DNA of 57,174 nucleotides. Origin: Bacteriovoracaceae bacterium UBA1511 (GTDB taxonomy: Bacteria > Bdellovibrionota > Bacteriovoracia > Bacteriovoracales > Bacteriovoracaceae). The first letter of the stretch is position 1; every line of letters begins with the position of its first letter. Positions 36,713-46,176 of this stretch are shown here, piece after piece. Under the pieces are notes generated by a model. It saw only the letters and a list, made by a program, of their open reading frames with translations, was not told where the DNA came from and made no database searches. The position numbers and the translations under genes were made by a program. Location: NCBI GenBank assembly GCA_002323535.1, contig DCQT01000125.1, positions 1-57,174 on the forward strand, given 5' to 3'.

Positions 36713-39700
36713 AACGAGTGCCAAATAAACAGCAAGAAGAAGCTATAAATGTAGAGGGTGGAGTATGCCTAAGCGCAGGGGCTGGCTCAGGGAAAACATT
36801 TGTTATTGTTGAGAAACTTCTTCGTGTCATTGAGCTGGAAAAAAATAACTTATTTGATGTTGATCAAAATATCATGCGATCGAATATTAGAAAGTTTTTA
36901 AGTAAGCTTGTCGTGATGACCTTTACAAAGAAAGCCGCTGGTGAGTTAAAAACTCGGGTCGTCCGTAGGGTTGAGGCTGAACAAGAGGAGCTTGAGGATA
37001 CTTTTTTTGGTGTGGTGAAAGAAGAGATAGGTTCAATTTACATTGGAACAATCCACGGATTTTGCTTTCGTCTTTTGAGGCAAGGGGTTTTTCCTGACGT
37101 CAATCCAGATATAAAGATCATATCTGAAAGTAGTAGGCGAATTCAAACTCTGAAGGCAATTAAACTTTTTGGTGAGCGGCATCTTTTTGAGTATAGCGCT
37201 GATTTGCAGAGTCTTTTCTTTAGCTCTTACGAGCAAATTTCAGAAGGCGTTTATAGTATCGTAAGCGACCCAGACCAAAGAAGGTTATGGGATAAAAATG
37301 TGAGCGAGAGTAGCCGTGTTGATATACAGAGTAACAACTTTTGGCAAATATTGTGTGAGACTGAGAATTTAAACTTGTTGTGTAGTGATTGTGGTGATTT
37401 TAGAAATTTTCCAGAAGAAAAAAGTAAAGGTTGGTATAAAGCACTTGAGGGCTTTTCTAATTTACAATTTTCTCAAATAAATTCTTTATCAGAAAGCACT
37501 AATTTGTTAGAAAGCTTTTTTGGAACTTTTAAAAGAATTGTTAAGCCCAAGAAGATAGAGCAAGATGAGATACATCTTTTTATTGAACAGCTTTCTCAGC
37601 TGCGTAAATTGTTTAAGAAATATAATGAAGAAATAAAATTTTATTTAAAAAATAGAGAGAGTCACTTTCAAAAGTACCATCATTTCTTCAGGGATATATT
37701 TTCTTTTGTAACGAAATTTCTTTTAGAAAAGAGTGAGCTTACTTTTTCTGATTTGGAATATCTAACTCTAAGAGAAGTTAAATCAAAAAAAGAAGAGATT
37801 AAGGGTCTATTCTCTTATTTCATTATTGATGAGTTTCAGGATACCTCTAGCGTGCAGTTCCAGATCATCGAGAGCTTATGCTCAAAAGGGTATGAGAACC
37901 TTTTCATTGTTGGTGACGAGAAACAGGCTATCTACAGATTCAGGGGAGGGGAGATTAGTCTTTTTGCTTATGTTAAGTCTCTTTTACAAAATAATTTGTC
38001 TTTAACGGATAATTATCGATCACTCCCTCCGGTAATTAAATTTAACAACCATTACTCCGAGAATGTATTTCCTTTGGGCCCAGGCTTTAAGGGGATTGAT
38101 AGATATGCCTTGATCCCAAAGGGCCAAACAATACCCAACTTTGAAGGACAGGTAGACTTAAAAAAGGACGGGGTATTTTTAAATAAAAAAGTAGTTCAAG
38201 AAGGTTTTAAGCCTACGAAGCAGCAATTAGAGAAAATTGAAGCAGATATGGCAATTGAGCGGTATAAAAACGTATGTGGAGATGATAGTAGCTGTATACT
38301 CTACAGTAAGCTTACTCCAGTATACTTTTTAATTGAGTCGCTTGTCGAAAATGAAATACCCTTTCAAGCTCAAGTGAAAATTCCATATAGGGATAACCCT
38401 ATTTTATCTATTATTTATTCTGCTTTAATGGGAGTAATGTCTAAAGATGTAGATAAAACAATCACAAAATTTTATTTATCTACTTGGATGATAGAAAACA
38501 TATTAGAGAGCATACAAAAAAATAGCTCATCTAATTTAGATATCGAAAATCTCCTGGGAAATTTTGAGAAAGATATAACTTACTATGACTTCATGACGGG
38601 GTTGAAAAAACTTCTTTTTGGATTAGGCCTTAACAACCCTGATATAGAAAATAATATAAAAATATTAAGTGAACTTATAAAGCAATTCGATGGAAACATT
38701 GAGAGTGTCTTTAATTTTCTTCAAGGTGATCAATCCTCAACATATTCATTTGAGTATCAATATGGCAACGGTGGAAATCCCATAAGAGTGATGAGTGTTC
38801 ATGCGTCTAAGGGGTTAGAGTTTGATCACGTATTTGTTTTAGGTGCAATGTCGAATGGAATTTCTCGAACAATGGACAGTTTGCTAGGCAAGAGGGTGGG
38901 ATCTTTTCGTTGGAAAGTTAATTATAAGGATACCGTTTTTCAACGCTCTCCAGAATATATAATTGAGAGCCACATAGATAAATTTCAAGATTTTTCTGAA
39001 CAGAAGAGACTAATCTACGTCGCATTTACTAGGGCCATAAAAAGTCTTAATTTATTTCAGGTATTAAATTATGAAGATGATTTAATTTTTTTTGGAAAAA
39101 ATAGTTGGATTAATTCCTATAGTTCAATTGATCAAAGTTTAATCACAGTAAACGATCACGGCACATTCGATCCCAACGGATTTGATCAAGAGCATTTTAA
39201 AGTTCCTTTTTTTCAGCGAGATAATTTTGGACTATCAGTGGATAATCGCAAAAGAGATAATTTAATAGTATCCACAGAAATGTCTGTATCTCAATTAAGT
39301 GATTTAGCAGTTTGTCCGAGGTATTTTTATTTAAAGCATATAGTTAAAATTACAGAGGAACAGATTAAGTTAAGCAATGAAGTCATAAATCAGTTACCTG
39401 CAAACCAGCTCTTAGGTCTAAAAAATATTTCTTTTGATCAAATAGACTCGGGTGAAAAAATTAAAAGCGATTCAGAAAGAGGAACTTTTGTTCACCGAAT
39501 GCTTGAAACATGGATTGATTTGAAAGGAGAGTTTGTTCCTGAAATAAAAAAATTAGAGGATGAGCTAGCATTTAATTTTGGAAAAAGTTTATTGATAGAC
39601 GTTATTAAATCCGAGCAATTTAAAATGCTTTCGGAGAGTGAGTTGAAATTTGATCTTTTTACTCAGAAAATCTCTGCTAAGCCTGACCTCGTTCTCCTCC

Positions 39701-40023
39701 CCTATGAAAATGAAAACAATACAATTGAGATCTGGGATTTTAAAACAGGCGAAATTAATGCTCAAAATAGAGAGAAGTATTTCTTCCAGCTTTATTTATA
39801 TGCTACGGGTGTTTTGCAGCTATTTACAGATTATGATGAAATTTGTCTCAAGTTGATTTGTCTCGACCAGGAAAAAGTGGAAGAGGAAAAACTGTGTTCA
39901 GTGGAGCTTAAAAGTCGGGTATCTGATTTCCTTTTGTCCATCAATAGCCCAGAGGTAAAAAACTCGGCATATTGCAGTAAGTGTCAATTGAATAAAATTT
40001 GTTTAGCTGGAGAGCTCAATTAA
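36709..40023 (+). CDS. AddA-like UvrD-family helicase-nuclease
   Basis: ATP-driven DNA helicase with a C-terminal nuclease, acting in recombinational repair. The 1104-residue protein shows Walker A SAGAGSGKT (about 22-30), IDEFQDTSSVQF near 373, VGDEKQAIYRFRGGE, VHASKGLEFDHVFVLG near 697 and KRLIYVAFTRA. The nuclease has GTFVHRMLETW near 925, SAKPDLVLL, IWDFKTGEI near 1008 and QLYLYATG. Cys in LAVCPRYFYLKH near 868 and CSKCQLNKIC near 1089 form an Fe-S-type staple, as in its neighbour. TTG 36709 is the start (GAGGGAG upstream), overlapping the previous stop. Confidence 0.9.
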   Translation: MKRVPNKQQEEAINVEGGVCLSAGAGSGKTFVIVEKLLRVIELEKNNLFDVDQNIMRSNIRKFLSKLVVMTFTKKAAGELKTRVVRRVEAEQEELEDTFFGVVKEEIGSIYIGTIHGFCFRLLRQGVFPDVNPDIKIISESSRRIQTLKAIKLFGERHLFEYSADLQSLFFSSYEQISEGVYSIVSDPDQRRLWDKNVSESSRVDIQSNNFWQILCETENLNLLCSDCGDFRNFPEEKSKGWYKALEGFSNLQFSQINSLSESTNLLESFFGTFKRIVKPKKIEQDEIHLFIEQLSQLRKLFKKYNEEIKFYLKNRESHFQKYHHFFRDIFSFVTKFLLEKSELTFSDLEYLTLREVKSKKEEIKGLFSYFIIDEFQDTSSVQFQIIESLCSKGYENLFIVGDEKQAIYRFRGGEISLFAYVKSLLQNNLSLTDNYRSLPPVIKFNNHYSENVFPLGPGFKGIDRYALIPKGQTIPNFEGQVDLKKDGVFLNKKVVQEGFKPTKQQLEKIEADMAIERYKNVCGDDSSCILYSKLTPVYFLIESLVENEIPFQAQVKIPYRDNPILSIIYSALMGVMSKDVDKTITKFYLSTWMIENILESIQKNSSSNLDIENLLGNFEKDITYYDFMTGLKKLLFGLGLNNPDIENNIKILSELIKQFDGNIESVFNFLQGDQSSTYSFEYQYGNGGNPIRVMSVHASKGLEFDHVFVLGAMSNGISRTMDSLLGKRVGSFRWKVNYKDTVFQRSPEYIIESHIDKFQDFSEQKRLIYVAFTRAIKSLNLFQVLNYEDDLIFFGKNSWINSYSSIDQSLITVNDHGTFDPNGFDQEHFKVPFFQRDNFGLSVDNRKRDNLIVSTEMSVSQLSDLAVCPRYFYLKHIVKITEEQIKLSNEVINQLPANQLLGLKNISFDQIDSGEKIKSDSERGTFVHRMLETWIDLKGEFVPEIKKLEDELAFNFGKSLLIDVIKSEQFKMLSESELKFDLFTQKISAKPDLVLLPYENENNTIEIWDFKTGEINAQNREKYFFQLYLYATGVLQLFTDYDEICLKLICLDQEKVEEEKLCSVELKSRVSDFLLSINSPEVKNSAYCSKCQLNKICLAGELN

Positions 40024-40064
40024 CTCTCAAGATGATTTTGGTGGGTAATTATATGTCACTGTGG

Positions 40065-40092
40065 TTGAAGAGAATTCGATAGATGCTACAAT
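40065..40092 (+). promoter_or_regulatory. Candidate sigma-70 promoter for the gliding cluster
   Basis: TTGAAG (40065-40070), a 16-base spacer and TACAAT (40087-40092) lie in the 118-base gap before the outer-membrane barrel gene. It is the best promoter-like pair in the gap. A terminator-like hairpin follows it within the predicted leader. Confidence 0.5.
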
Positions 40093-40098
40093 AATTTT

Positions 40099-40126
40099 AA
40101 GCTCTTAATGAATGAGAAGCTTTTTT
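40099..40126 (+). terminator. Terminator-like hairpin before the gliding cluster
   Basis: AAGCTCT (40099-40105) pairs with the AGAAGCTT region (40115-40122, one bulged A) and is followed by TTTTTT (40121-40126). It can end transcription coming from the addA-like gene. Because it lies downstream of the candidate promoter at 40065-40092, it could also act as an attenuator for the gliding genes. Confidence 0.45.
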
Positions 40127-40141
40127 GCAGGATGCATTTAA

Positions 40142-40861
40142 ATGAAATTTATTACGATTATTTCCCTCCTTATTTTCAACTTCCATTTTGAAGATTGTTT
40201 TGCGAGTACTTCAGATGCCTACGACTTCTCTTGGTTAGACCCGGGAAAAAAGATATTTGTCCTTCAAAATAGAAGGTATAGAAAAAATAATAAAATTCAC
40301 TTGTCTCTGGGTAGTGGAATAACGACAAGTGGTGCTTTTGTAGATTCCTTTAACTTGTCTGGAAGGGGTTCTTATTTTTTTACTGAGGAGTTTGGTGTTG
40401 AGCTTCTATATTCTAAAAATAATGGAAAAGAAAACTCGACTGCTGAGTCTGTAAGAAACCCAGGGGGGTCGGGCTCGATTCCATTTAGAAGAATTGTAAA
40501 TGAGTATTATGGTGCGTATTTATCTTGGTCACCATTTTACTCAAAAATTAATACATTCAACCAAATAATTTATTTAGATCTAATTTTTAATGTTGGTATT
40601 GTTTCAATGGAAGAGGCAAGCAACGTTCAAGAAATCTCTGTTGGCGGAGCAGGAAATTTTGATGACACTGTTGAAAATAGAACTGCTTTTAGTTGGGATG
40701 TAGGGTGGAAAATATATTTAACTGATTATATTGATTTAAGACTAGATATTCTAGCTCTTCATTACCAGGCAAACAGCGCCTTAGGAGTTGTAAGTAATTC
40801 TGACGATCAAAACTGGTACTCTCATTATGACTTAAGCCTAGGTTTTGGGGTGCGTTTCTAA
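40142..40861 (+). CDS. Outer-membrane beta-barrel protein of the gliding-type cluster (GltA/GltB-like)
   Basis: A 239-residue protein with a signal peptide (FITIISLLIFNFHFEDCFA). It has a transmembrane barrel pattern of alternating residues and aromatic girdles (IHLSLGSGITTSG, YGAYLSWSPFY, DLSLGFGVRF) and ends in Phe, the usual signal for outer-membrane assembly. It resembles the small barrel proteins paired with TPR proteins in myxobacterial Glt clusters. Its stop overlaps the next start (TAATG). Assignment to GltA/GltB is from fold and context, not from a specific motif. Confidence 0.72.
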   Translation: MKFITIISLLIFNFHFEDCFASTSDAYDFSWLDPGKKIFVLQNRRYRKNNKIHLSLGSGITTSGAFVDSFNLSGRGSYFFTEEFGVELLYSKNNGKENSTAESVRNPGGSGSIPFRRIVNEYYGAYLSWSPFYSKINTFNQIIYLDLIFNVGIVSMEEASNVQEISVGGAGNFDDTVENRTAFSWDVGWKIYLTDYIDLRLDILALHYQANSALGVVSNSDDQNWYSHYDLSLGFGVRF

Positions 40862-42216
40862 TGAAGTTATTGGTTATTACTTTTTTACTAATTACAACGC
40901 CAGCATTCTCGTTGACGAATAATGAATTAAACTTGGCCAAATCAAATGGACTATATTTCTCGTTGATTCCAACCTTGAAAAATAAAATTATCAACTTAAG
41001 CCTAACCAAGAGTGACATCAAGGTTATAACAGAGATAACCGAAAGGCTTGGGGGTGAACAATTTGAGCAAATATCATCGGGTTACCTTAATAAAATAAAC
41101 TCTGGTGTTTCACTTTATTTGTCTGCAAAACAAATGTTCAAAGATGGCAAATATTCCCAAGCTCTTTCTGTAGTAAAGAGATCCATTCAGTCAAAGGACT
41201 CCTTGTCACCATTTAAATACTTATTAGCAGGTAGTGCGTCTGTATTATTGAGAAATGACTCAGAGGCAAGAAAATTTTTTAATTTATGCCTGGATTCATC
41301 TAGGTCAAACAGAGGTAGAAACGATCAACAGCAAATTTTTAATCAAGAGATTGGTTACGCCTATGATTCATGCTTAGTAGGCTTAGCGAGAATAGAGTTT
41401 CAGTTAAAGAATTTTGTGAAGGCGAAAGATCTTTACGGTAGGTTGCAAAAGTCCTCTTTGATTTGGCCGGAGATTCTTTTTGAAGAGGCGTGGAATAGTT
41501 TTTATGAGAATGACTTTAATAGAACGCTTGGTAAGTTGATCACGTATAATTCGCCTTTTATTGAACATGTTTTTAACCCCGAGGTAGAGGTTCTTAATGC
41601 AATGACTTATTTAGAGTTGTGTAGGTATGACGATGCAAAAAAAACGGTAAATAGTTTTTATAAAAAATATAAAAATAACTCGAAACTTTTGAAGGAATTC
41701 AATCGAAAATACCAGCGTTACCCTTCAAAATTAGGAAAGATGGCCGTGCAATTTCACTCAAGTCCTATCCAAGTAAACGAGCTTTTATCAAAGTTATTTA
41801 AATCTCTAAATAGGGACTTATCCTTTCAAAGGATGAGAGCCAATCTTTTAAAAATTAGAGAAGAAATTAGATTAGTTAGAAATGTTAAAAATAAAAGACT
41901 GCGATCGAAACTAGCGCAGGGACTCAAGCAAGTATATCTCGACCAAATTAGAATTATTGGAAGGTATTCTCAAAGAATTTTAAAGAGACAAGAAAAGGTA
42001 CTAGAGAAGTCAATGGTAGGTATGAGTTATATCAATCTTGAGATTATTAAAAAGCTTAAGAATAAGTTTTTTAATCGCGATGTAGTGTCAAAAAAAATAG
42101 GTGATATTAAAAATTTAAAACGCGACTCAAATCAATACCTATGGGATTTCAATGGAGAGTTTTGGGCCGACGAACTTGGAGATTACGTTTTTTCTCTTAA
42201 GAGTTCCTGTGGGTAG
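40861..42216 (+). CDS. Periplasmic TPR protein, GltC-like
   Basis: A 451-residue protein with a signal peptide (LLVITFLLITTPAFS). TPR-like helical pairs occupy about 80-290 (LYLSAKQMFKDGKYSQALSV, GLARIEFQLKNFVKAKDLY, EEAWNSFYENDFNRTLGKL). A basic helical region follows, and a C-terminal WDFNGEFWADELGDYVF then Cys. The closing W-x-F-x-GEFWxDELG pattern resembles GltC-type proteins in myxobacterial gliding loci. It is coupled to the barrel gene and lies 5-11 bases before the GltD-like gene. Expected role: periplasmic adaptor between motor and outer membrane. Confidence 0.72.
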   Translation: MKLLVITFLLITTPAFSLTNNELNLAKSNGLYFSLIPTLKNKIINLSLTKSDIKVITEITERLGGEQFEQISSGYLNKINSGVSLYLSAKQMFKDGKYSQALSVVKRSIQSKDSLSPFKYLLAGSASVLLRNDSEARKFFNLCLDSSRSNRGRNDQQQIFNQEIGYAYDSCLVGLARIEFQLKNFVKAKDLYGRLQKSSLIWPEILFEEAWNSFYENDFNRTLGKLITYNSPFIEHVFNPEVEVLNAMTYLELCRYDDAKKTVNSFYKKYKNNSKLLKEFNRKYQRYPSKLGKMAVQFHSSPIQVNELLSKLFKSLNRDLSFQRMRANLLKIREEIRLVRNVKNKRLRSKLAQGLKQVYLDQIRIIGRYSQRILKRQEKVLEKSMVGMSYINLEIIKKLKNKFFNRDVVSKKIGDIKNLKRDSNQYLWDFNGEFWADELGDYVFSLKSSCG

Positions 42217-42227
42217 GCAAGGTGAAA

Positions 42228-44987
42228 ATGTATAAAGTAATTATTGTACTTCTTTTGGCATCATTATCTTTCATAACCTTTGCAAAGGATAGATCTTCAT
42301 ACTTATTAGGTTTGATTGATAGTGAATTAAAGGAAGTCCAACGTCTTAATAAACAAATAGAAGCCAGGGACCCTGAGCTTTTACTTCGTTTGGCAGAGCT
42401 TTACCTAGAGCGCGCACGCGTTTTAAAAGAAGTTGAGAATAGAAAGTTTTTATCTATGTCGGCGAAGAAAAGAAGACGCACAAATAAAAAAAGATTCTTT
42501 TCAAATTCGAATTCATATTTTGTAAAAGCTCAAAAGGTTTCTTATTTTATTCTAAAGAAATTTAGGAGGTTTAAGCAGAAGTCAGAGGTGTATTATATCC
42601 TCGGGTTTAATGCAAAAGAGTTCAGAAAGAATAAAAAAGCAAAGAGTCTATTTGAAAAATCATACAGATCTGCACGAGGCGGTCAGGCTAAAGAAAAGTC
42701 AGCTCTTGCTTTAGCTGAAATTTATTACAATGAAAAAAAGTTTTCAAAAGCTATAAGTTATTATCAGGTAGCGTTAAAAAATGAGGACAGTCGTTGGTGG
42801 ACAAAGGACGCACATAATTTGGCATGGTGCTTTTTCAGAGAGAAGCAAACAAAAAGGGCCATAAGCTTAATGAAAAAAGTAATAAAGTATTCCTCCAAAG
42901 GGTCTTACCTTGATATGAGCCAAGCTGGAAAAAAAGACCTAGCAAGATTTTATGCAGAAAGTGATGATGTAAAAGAAGCCATAAAGTTCCTAGATGATGG
43001 TGAGAGTTATGCTGGTATTATCTCACTTGCAAAGAATCTTATTGATCAAGGAAAGAAAACTAAAGCTATTAAGGTCTTAGAGGATATTATTGAAGAGGAT
43101 TTCTCTAGCGCAAAAGAGTTCCGAGATGCAAGTGAGACGCTAATTAATCTATATTCTGATTATTCTAAATTTGAAAAATTAGAAAAATTATCAAAGAGAC
43201 TTATAGCAAGCAACTCATATGACTCTGAGTTGTTAGAATTTAATATTAAGAAATCACGGTCAGTGCTTCAAAAGAAAATTGTCTCTGACAGATACTCTAC
43301 GAAGAAAAAATTTATTAAAAAATTATCAACTATTAATTATGGACTTGGGTCCTTGCTTATAATGATAAAGCCATCAGAGAAGAAATCGGTTCATTTTTAT
43401 AATGGTGAGGCATTCTACGCATCAAGTGAATATGAAAAAGGATTCTTAGAGTACAAAGAAGCGTATTCAATAAAGATGAATAAAAAATATCTTGATGGAA
43501 TGATGGCCTGCCTTTCTAAAGTGAATGAAGAAAGTGAGTTTTACAAGAAAGAAGCCCCATCAATATTTGAGGAATTTATCAAGAAGGAGAAGAGGCGGAG
43601 CAGGAAGAAACCTGTATTGAATCGACTGTTTAAAATATACTTGGTTAGTAATTTAGAAAAAGCCGAAAAAGTTTTAACTATTTTTAATAAGTTCTATAAA
43701 AATGATAAAGAAACAATCGAAGCTATGCTTGCAAGGGTACTTGATCATCCGGACGTGAAAAAAAGTGAAAGAAAGTTTTTAAGTTATGTAAAAAGAATAA
43801 ATCAAGGTGAGTTTAAAGTTTCCCCAAAAGTTGCGAACAAAATTAAGCTAAACGCTTTGAGTATTCAATTTAAAGATGTAGAAAAGAACAATACGAAAGG
43901 CTCACAACTTAAAGCACTTAGAGGGTACTACCAAATTTTTAATGATAGTATTAGCAGCAAAGACGCTAAGAAAAATGCTGCCTATAATATGGCGGTCTTA
44001 TATCAAAAAATTGGATATGCGGATAAATACTATTATTGGGCGAATATTTCCTTAAATTTAATGAGTGCAAAAGACGTTGATCAGTTCTTTTCTTCTTTTA
44101 GGTTGTTTTACCAAGAGCTTTTTGATCGTTTCAGGCAAAAAGAAAGCTTTAAGCTCATTTTAAAGATTAATAACAAGCTTTGCTCTAAGCAAACGGTATC
44201 TAGGCAAGAGGTTGTTAGAGATTATCTTCTTTTACGTTATGCCGCATCAAAATTAAAAAGTAGCGACTCAAATAAGATATGTCTTAAAGACTCAAAAAAC
44301 ATTAAATTATTTGATGAATTATATTTTTCTAGAATGATAAATATAAAGTATTACAAAACGGCGCTTAGTTTTCTTAGTTCTAATAAAGTAAAAAATATTT
44401 CTGAAGATGATCTGGTAAGACTCATCGAAGCAAATAAAAAAAGTAAATCAAAGCTAACGCGACTAAATTCATTACTTTCTAGGGTGAGTGGTTTCTCATC
44501 AGCCAAGGCGGCTGTTAAAACGTTATTGAATTCTCTTAAGATTCAGAGAATTAAGGAAAGCCTGTTTAAGAAATCATTATCATTTCCAGAGAAACGTTTT
44601 AATTCAAGACTTAAGTTCAAGTTTGATCAACTAAATAAATTAACAAAAATGACTATGGATACCATTAAAATTGGCAGCTCTTTTCATGTCGCTGAACTGT
44701 ATATCAACTTGTCATCAACTTACCTAAGGCTCGAAAAAGAAATTTCTAGCTTTGTTCCCCCTAAAAAAAACGCCGAATATATTAAATCTTTTAAAGCATC
44801 AATGCTTAAAGTTTCTTCTCCTTTGCGTAGCGAAGGATTGAAATTAATTCAGGAAGGTAAAAACTTAATTGTTTCTAAAAGTCTTCTTTCTCAAAGGGGA
44901 GCTTCTCTTATGAGTGAGAATGGCCTGGGGGTAAGAGTAGAGTTTGACCTTGAGAGTTTTGTGACTCCGTCGGAAAAGGAGTTTTAA
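42228..44987 (+). CDS. Large periplasmic TPR protein, GltD/AgmU-like
   Basis: A 919-residue protein with a signal peptide (VIIVLLLASLSFITFA), then an early LLLRLAELYLERARVL helix and a Lys/Arg-rich segment, then many TPR-type repeats (ALAEIYYNEKKFSKAISYYQ, AHNLAWCFFREKQTKRAISL, FYNGEAFYASSEYEKGFLEY). The whole protein is strongly basic. Size, location and repeats match GltD/AgmU of Myxococcus, a periplasmic part of the gliding apparatus. ATG 42228 has AGG 6 bases upstream; GTG 42222 is possible. Its stop overlaps the next start. Confidence 0.72.
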   Translation: MYKVIIVLLLASLSFITFAKDRSSYLLGLIDSELKEVQRLNKQIEARDPELLLRLAELYLERARVLKEVENRKFLSMSAKKRRRTNKKRFFSNSNSYFVKAQKVSYFILKKFRRFKQKSEVYYILGFNAKEFRKNKKAKSLFEKSYRSARGGQAKEKSALALAEIYYNEKKFSKAISYYQVALKNEDSRWWTKDAHNLAWCFFREKQTKRAISLMKKVIKYSSKGSYLDMSQAGKKDLARFYAESDDVKEAIKFLDDGESYAGIISLAKNLIDQGKKTKAIKVLEDIIEEDFSSAKEFRDASETLINLYSDYSKFEKLEKLSKRLIASNSYDSELLEFNIKKSRSVLQKKIVSDRYSTKKKFIKKLSTINYGLGSLLIMIKPSEKKSVHFYNGEAFYASSEYEKGFLEYKEAYSIKMNKKYLDGMMACLSKVNEESEFYKKEAPSIFEEFIKKEKRRSRKKPVLNRLFKIYLVSNLEKAEKVLTIFNKFYKNDKETIEAMLARVLDHPDVKKSERKFLSYVKRINQGEFKVSPKVANKIKLNALSIQFKDVEKNNTKGSQLKALRGYYQIFNDSISSKDAKKNAAYNMAVLYQKIGYADKYYYWANISLNLMSAKDVDQFFSSFRLFYQELFDRFRQKESFKLILKINNKLCSKQTVSRQEVVRDYLLLRYAASKLKSSDSNKICLKDSKNIKLFDELYFSRMINIKYYKTALSFLSSNKVKNISEDDLVRLIEANKKSKSKLTRLNSLLSRVSGFSSAKAAVKTLLNSLKIQRIKESLFKKSLSFPEKRFNSRLKFKFDQLNKLTKMTMDTIKIGSSFHVAELYINLSSTYLRLEKEISSFVPPKKNAEYIKSFKASMLKVSSPLRSEGLKLIQEGKNLIVSKSLLSQRGASLMSENGLGVRVEFDLESFVTPSEKEF

Positions 44988-45916
44988 TGAAAAGTTTTTT
45001 TCTTATCTTTAATGCTTTTATTTTTATGAGTTGTTCCTCAGGTGAAAAGAAAAAGGTTGAGTTTATTGGTAAAGAGCCTAGCTCCATTGAAGTCTATAGT
45101 GAAAAAAAACTTGATCAGCTTTCCGAGTCAGATTTTTCTGTAGACCCAAGGTACAAATATCAAAATGAGAAATTCTCAAAAAAGGGAATGAGTTTTATTC
45201 AGTCAGAATCAATGTTGAGACTGGATTATGAGGATTTTAAACAAATCTCATCTATTTCAGGGCCATTAACTAAAAGCCTACGGGAATGTGTTTCAGGGAA
45301 TAAATTGAAAGCATATAAATACTTTGATTATCTCTATAAATATTACGCTCAAAAAAGTAATTATTGGGTTTATCGAGGAAATTGTAGCTTCCACCTTGGG
45401 GAGCTCGAGAGATCAGTAAGATTTTATTTGAAAGCAAAGGAGCTAGGGGCACCTGAATCTCTTGTTAGTAACAATCTTGCCGTTGTGTACTTGAAAAAAG
45501 GAAATGTTCTTAAAGCTAAGAAAATACTGTTTTCAAAAGGTGCCAGTTCTACTAGGTCAAATTCCATTCTTTTTAATCGAGCTTTAATACTAAGTAGTTT
45601 TGGGTTGTATGAGAAATCACAGAAGATACTTTCTAAGATTTTAGAAAAAAACTTCTCTGATAATGATGTCCTTTTTTTAGCTGGAAAAAATTATTTGAAT
45701 TTGGGTGACCCGAATTCAGCATTAAGTTATCTCGAGAGAATTGATAAAAACTTGTTTAGTAAATTTGATTTCGGCTTTCTTATGGCCAGAGCCTTTTTTG
45801 AATCTCATCAGCATTCAAAAGCCGAGGTGATTTTGGGGAGAGTGGTGGCCAAGAGTAAGGAAGATAAGCACAGTATAATGTTGTTACGCAATAAATATAT
45901 AAAAGGAAGCAAATGA
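44987..45916 (+). CDS. TPR lipoprotein, GltE/AglT-like
   Basis: A 309-residue protein with a lipoprotein signal (FFLIFNAFIFMSC; Cys near residue 16), then TPR repeats (YWVYRGNCSFHLGELERSVR, NNLAVVYLKKGNVLKAKKIL, LFLAGKNYLNLGDPNSALSY). GltE/AglT in Myxococcus is likewise a TPR lipoprotein of this size next to GltD. It is coupled at both ends, overlapping the GltD-like stop by one base and the next gene by ATGA. Anchoring to the outer membrane is inferred, since no Asp follows the Cys. Confidence 0.73.
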   Translation: MKSFFLIFNAFIFMSCSSGEKKKVEFIGKEPSSIEVYSEKKLDQLSESDFSVDPRYKYQNEKFSKKGMSFIQSESMLRLDYEDFKQISSISGPLTKSLRECVSGNKLKAYKYFDYLYKYYAQKSNYWVYRGNCSFHLGELERSVRFYLKAKELGAPESLVSNNLAVVYLKKGNVLKAKKILFSKGASSTRSNSILFNRALILSSFGLYEKSQKILSKILEKNFSDNDVLFLAGKNYLNLGDPNSALSYLERIDKNLFSKFDFGFLMARAFFESHQHSKAEVILGRVVAKSKEDKHSIMLLRNKYIKGSK

Positions 45917-46170
45917 AAAATATAATTATTGGGTTTCTTTTTTTACTTTCCTTTGATGCTTTCTCGCAAAAAAAGAGGAAGGAAAAAATTATTTATAAAT
46001 ACAAAAAATATGAGAAATTTAATCTAGAAGATATCTCTGTTGACGGAGAAACAGGAGTGCCAGGTGATATCAGCTTGATTAATCGTTATCAACGTAAGTT
46101 TAAAAATAAATTACCATATAGAAGAAACTTTCGGCCGGAAATTGTTTTCGGCGTTGAACGGTTAAAGTAG
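45913..46170 (+). CDS. Small exported basic protein of the gliding-type cluster
   Basis: An 85-residue protein with a signal peptide (IIIGFLFLLSFDAFS), a Lys/Arg/Tyr-rich stretch, and a conserved-looking end: FNLEDISVDGETGVPGDISL, then LPYRRNFRPEIVF. It overlaps the lipoprotein gene by ATGA and lies 6 bases before the GltG-like gene, so it belongs to the operon. Small exported proteins occur at the same place in myxobacterial glt loci (GltF), but I cannot claim homology from sequence alone. Confidence 0.68.
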   Translation: MKNIIIGFLFLLSFDAFSQKKRKEKIIYKYKKYEKFNLEDISVDGETGVPGDISLINRYQRKFKNKLPYRRNFRPEIVFGVERLK

Positions 46171-46176
46171 GTTTTA

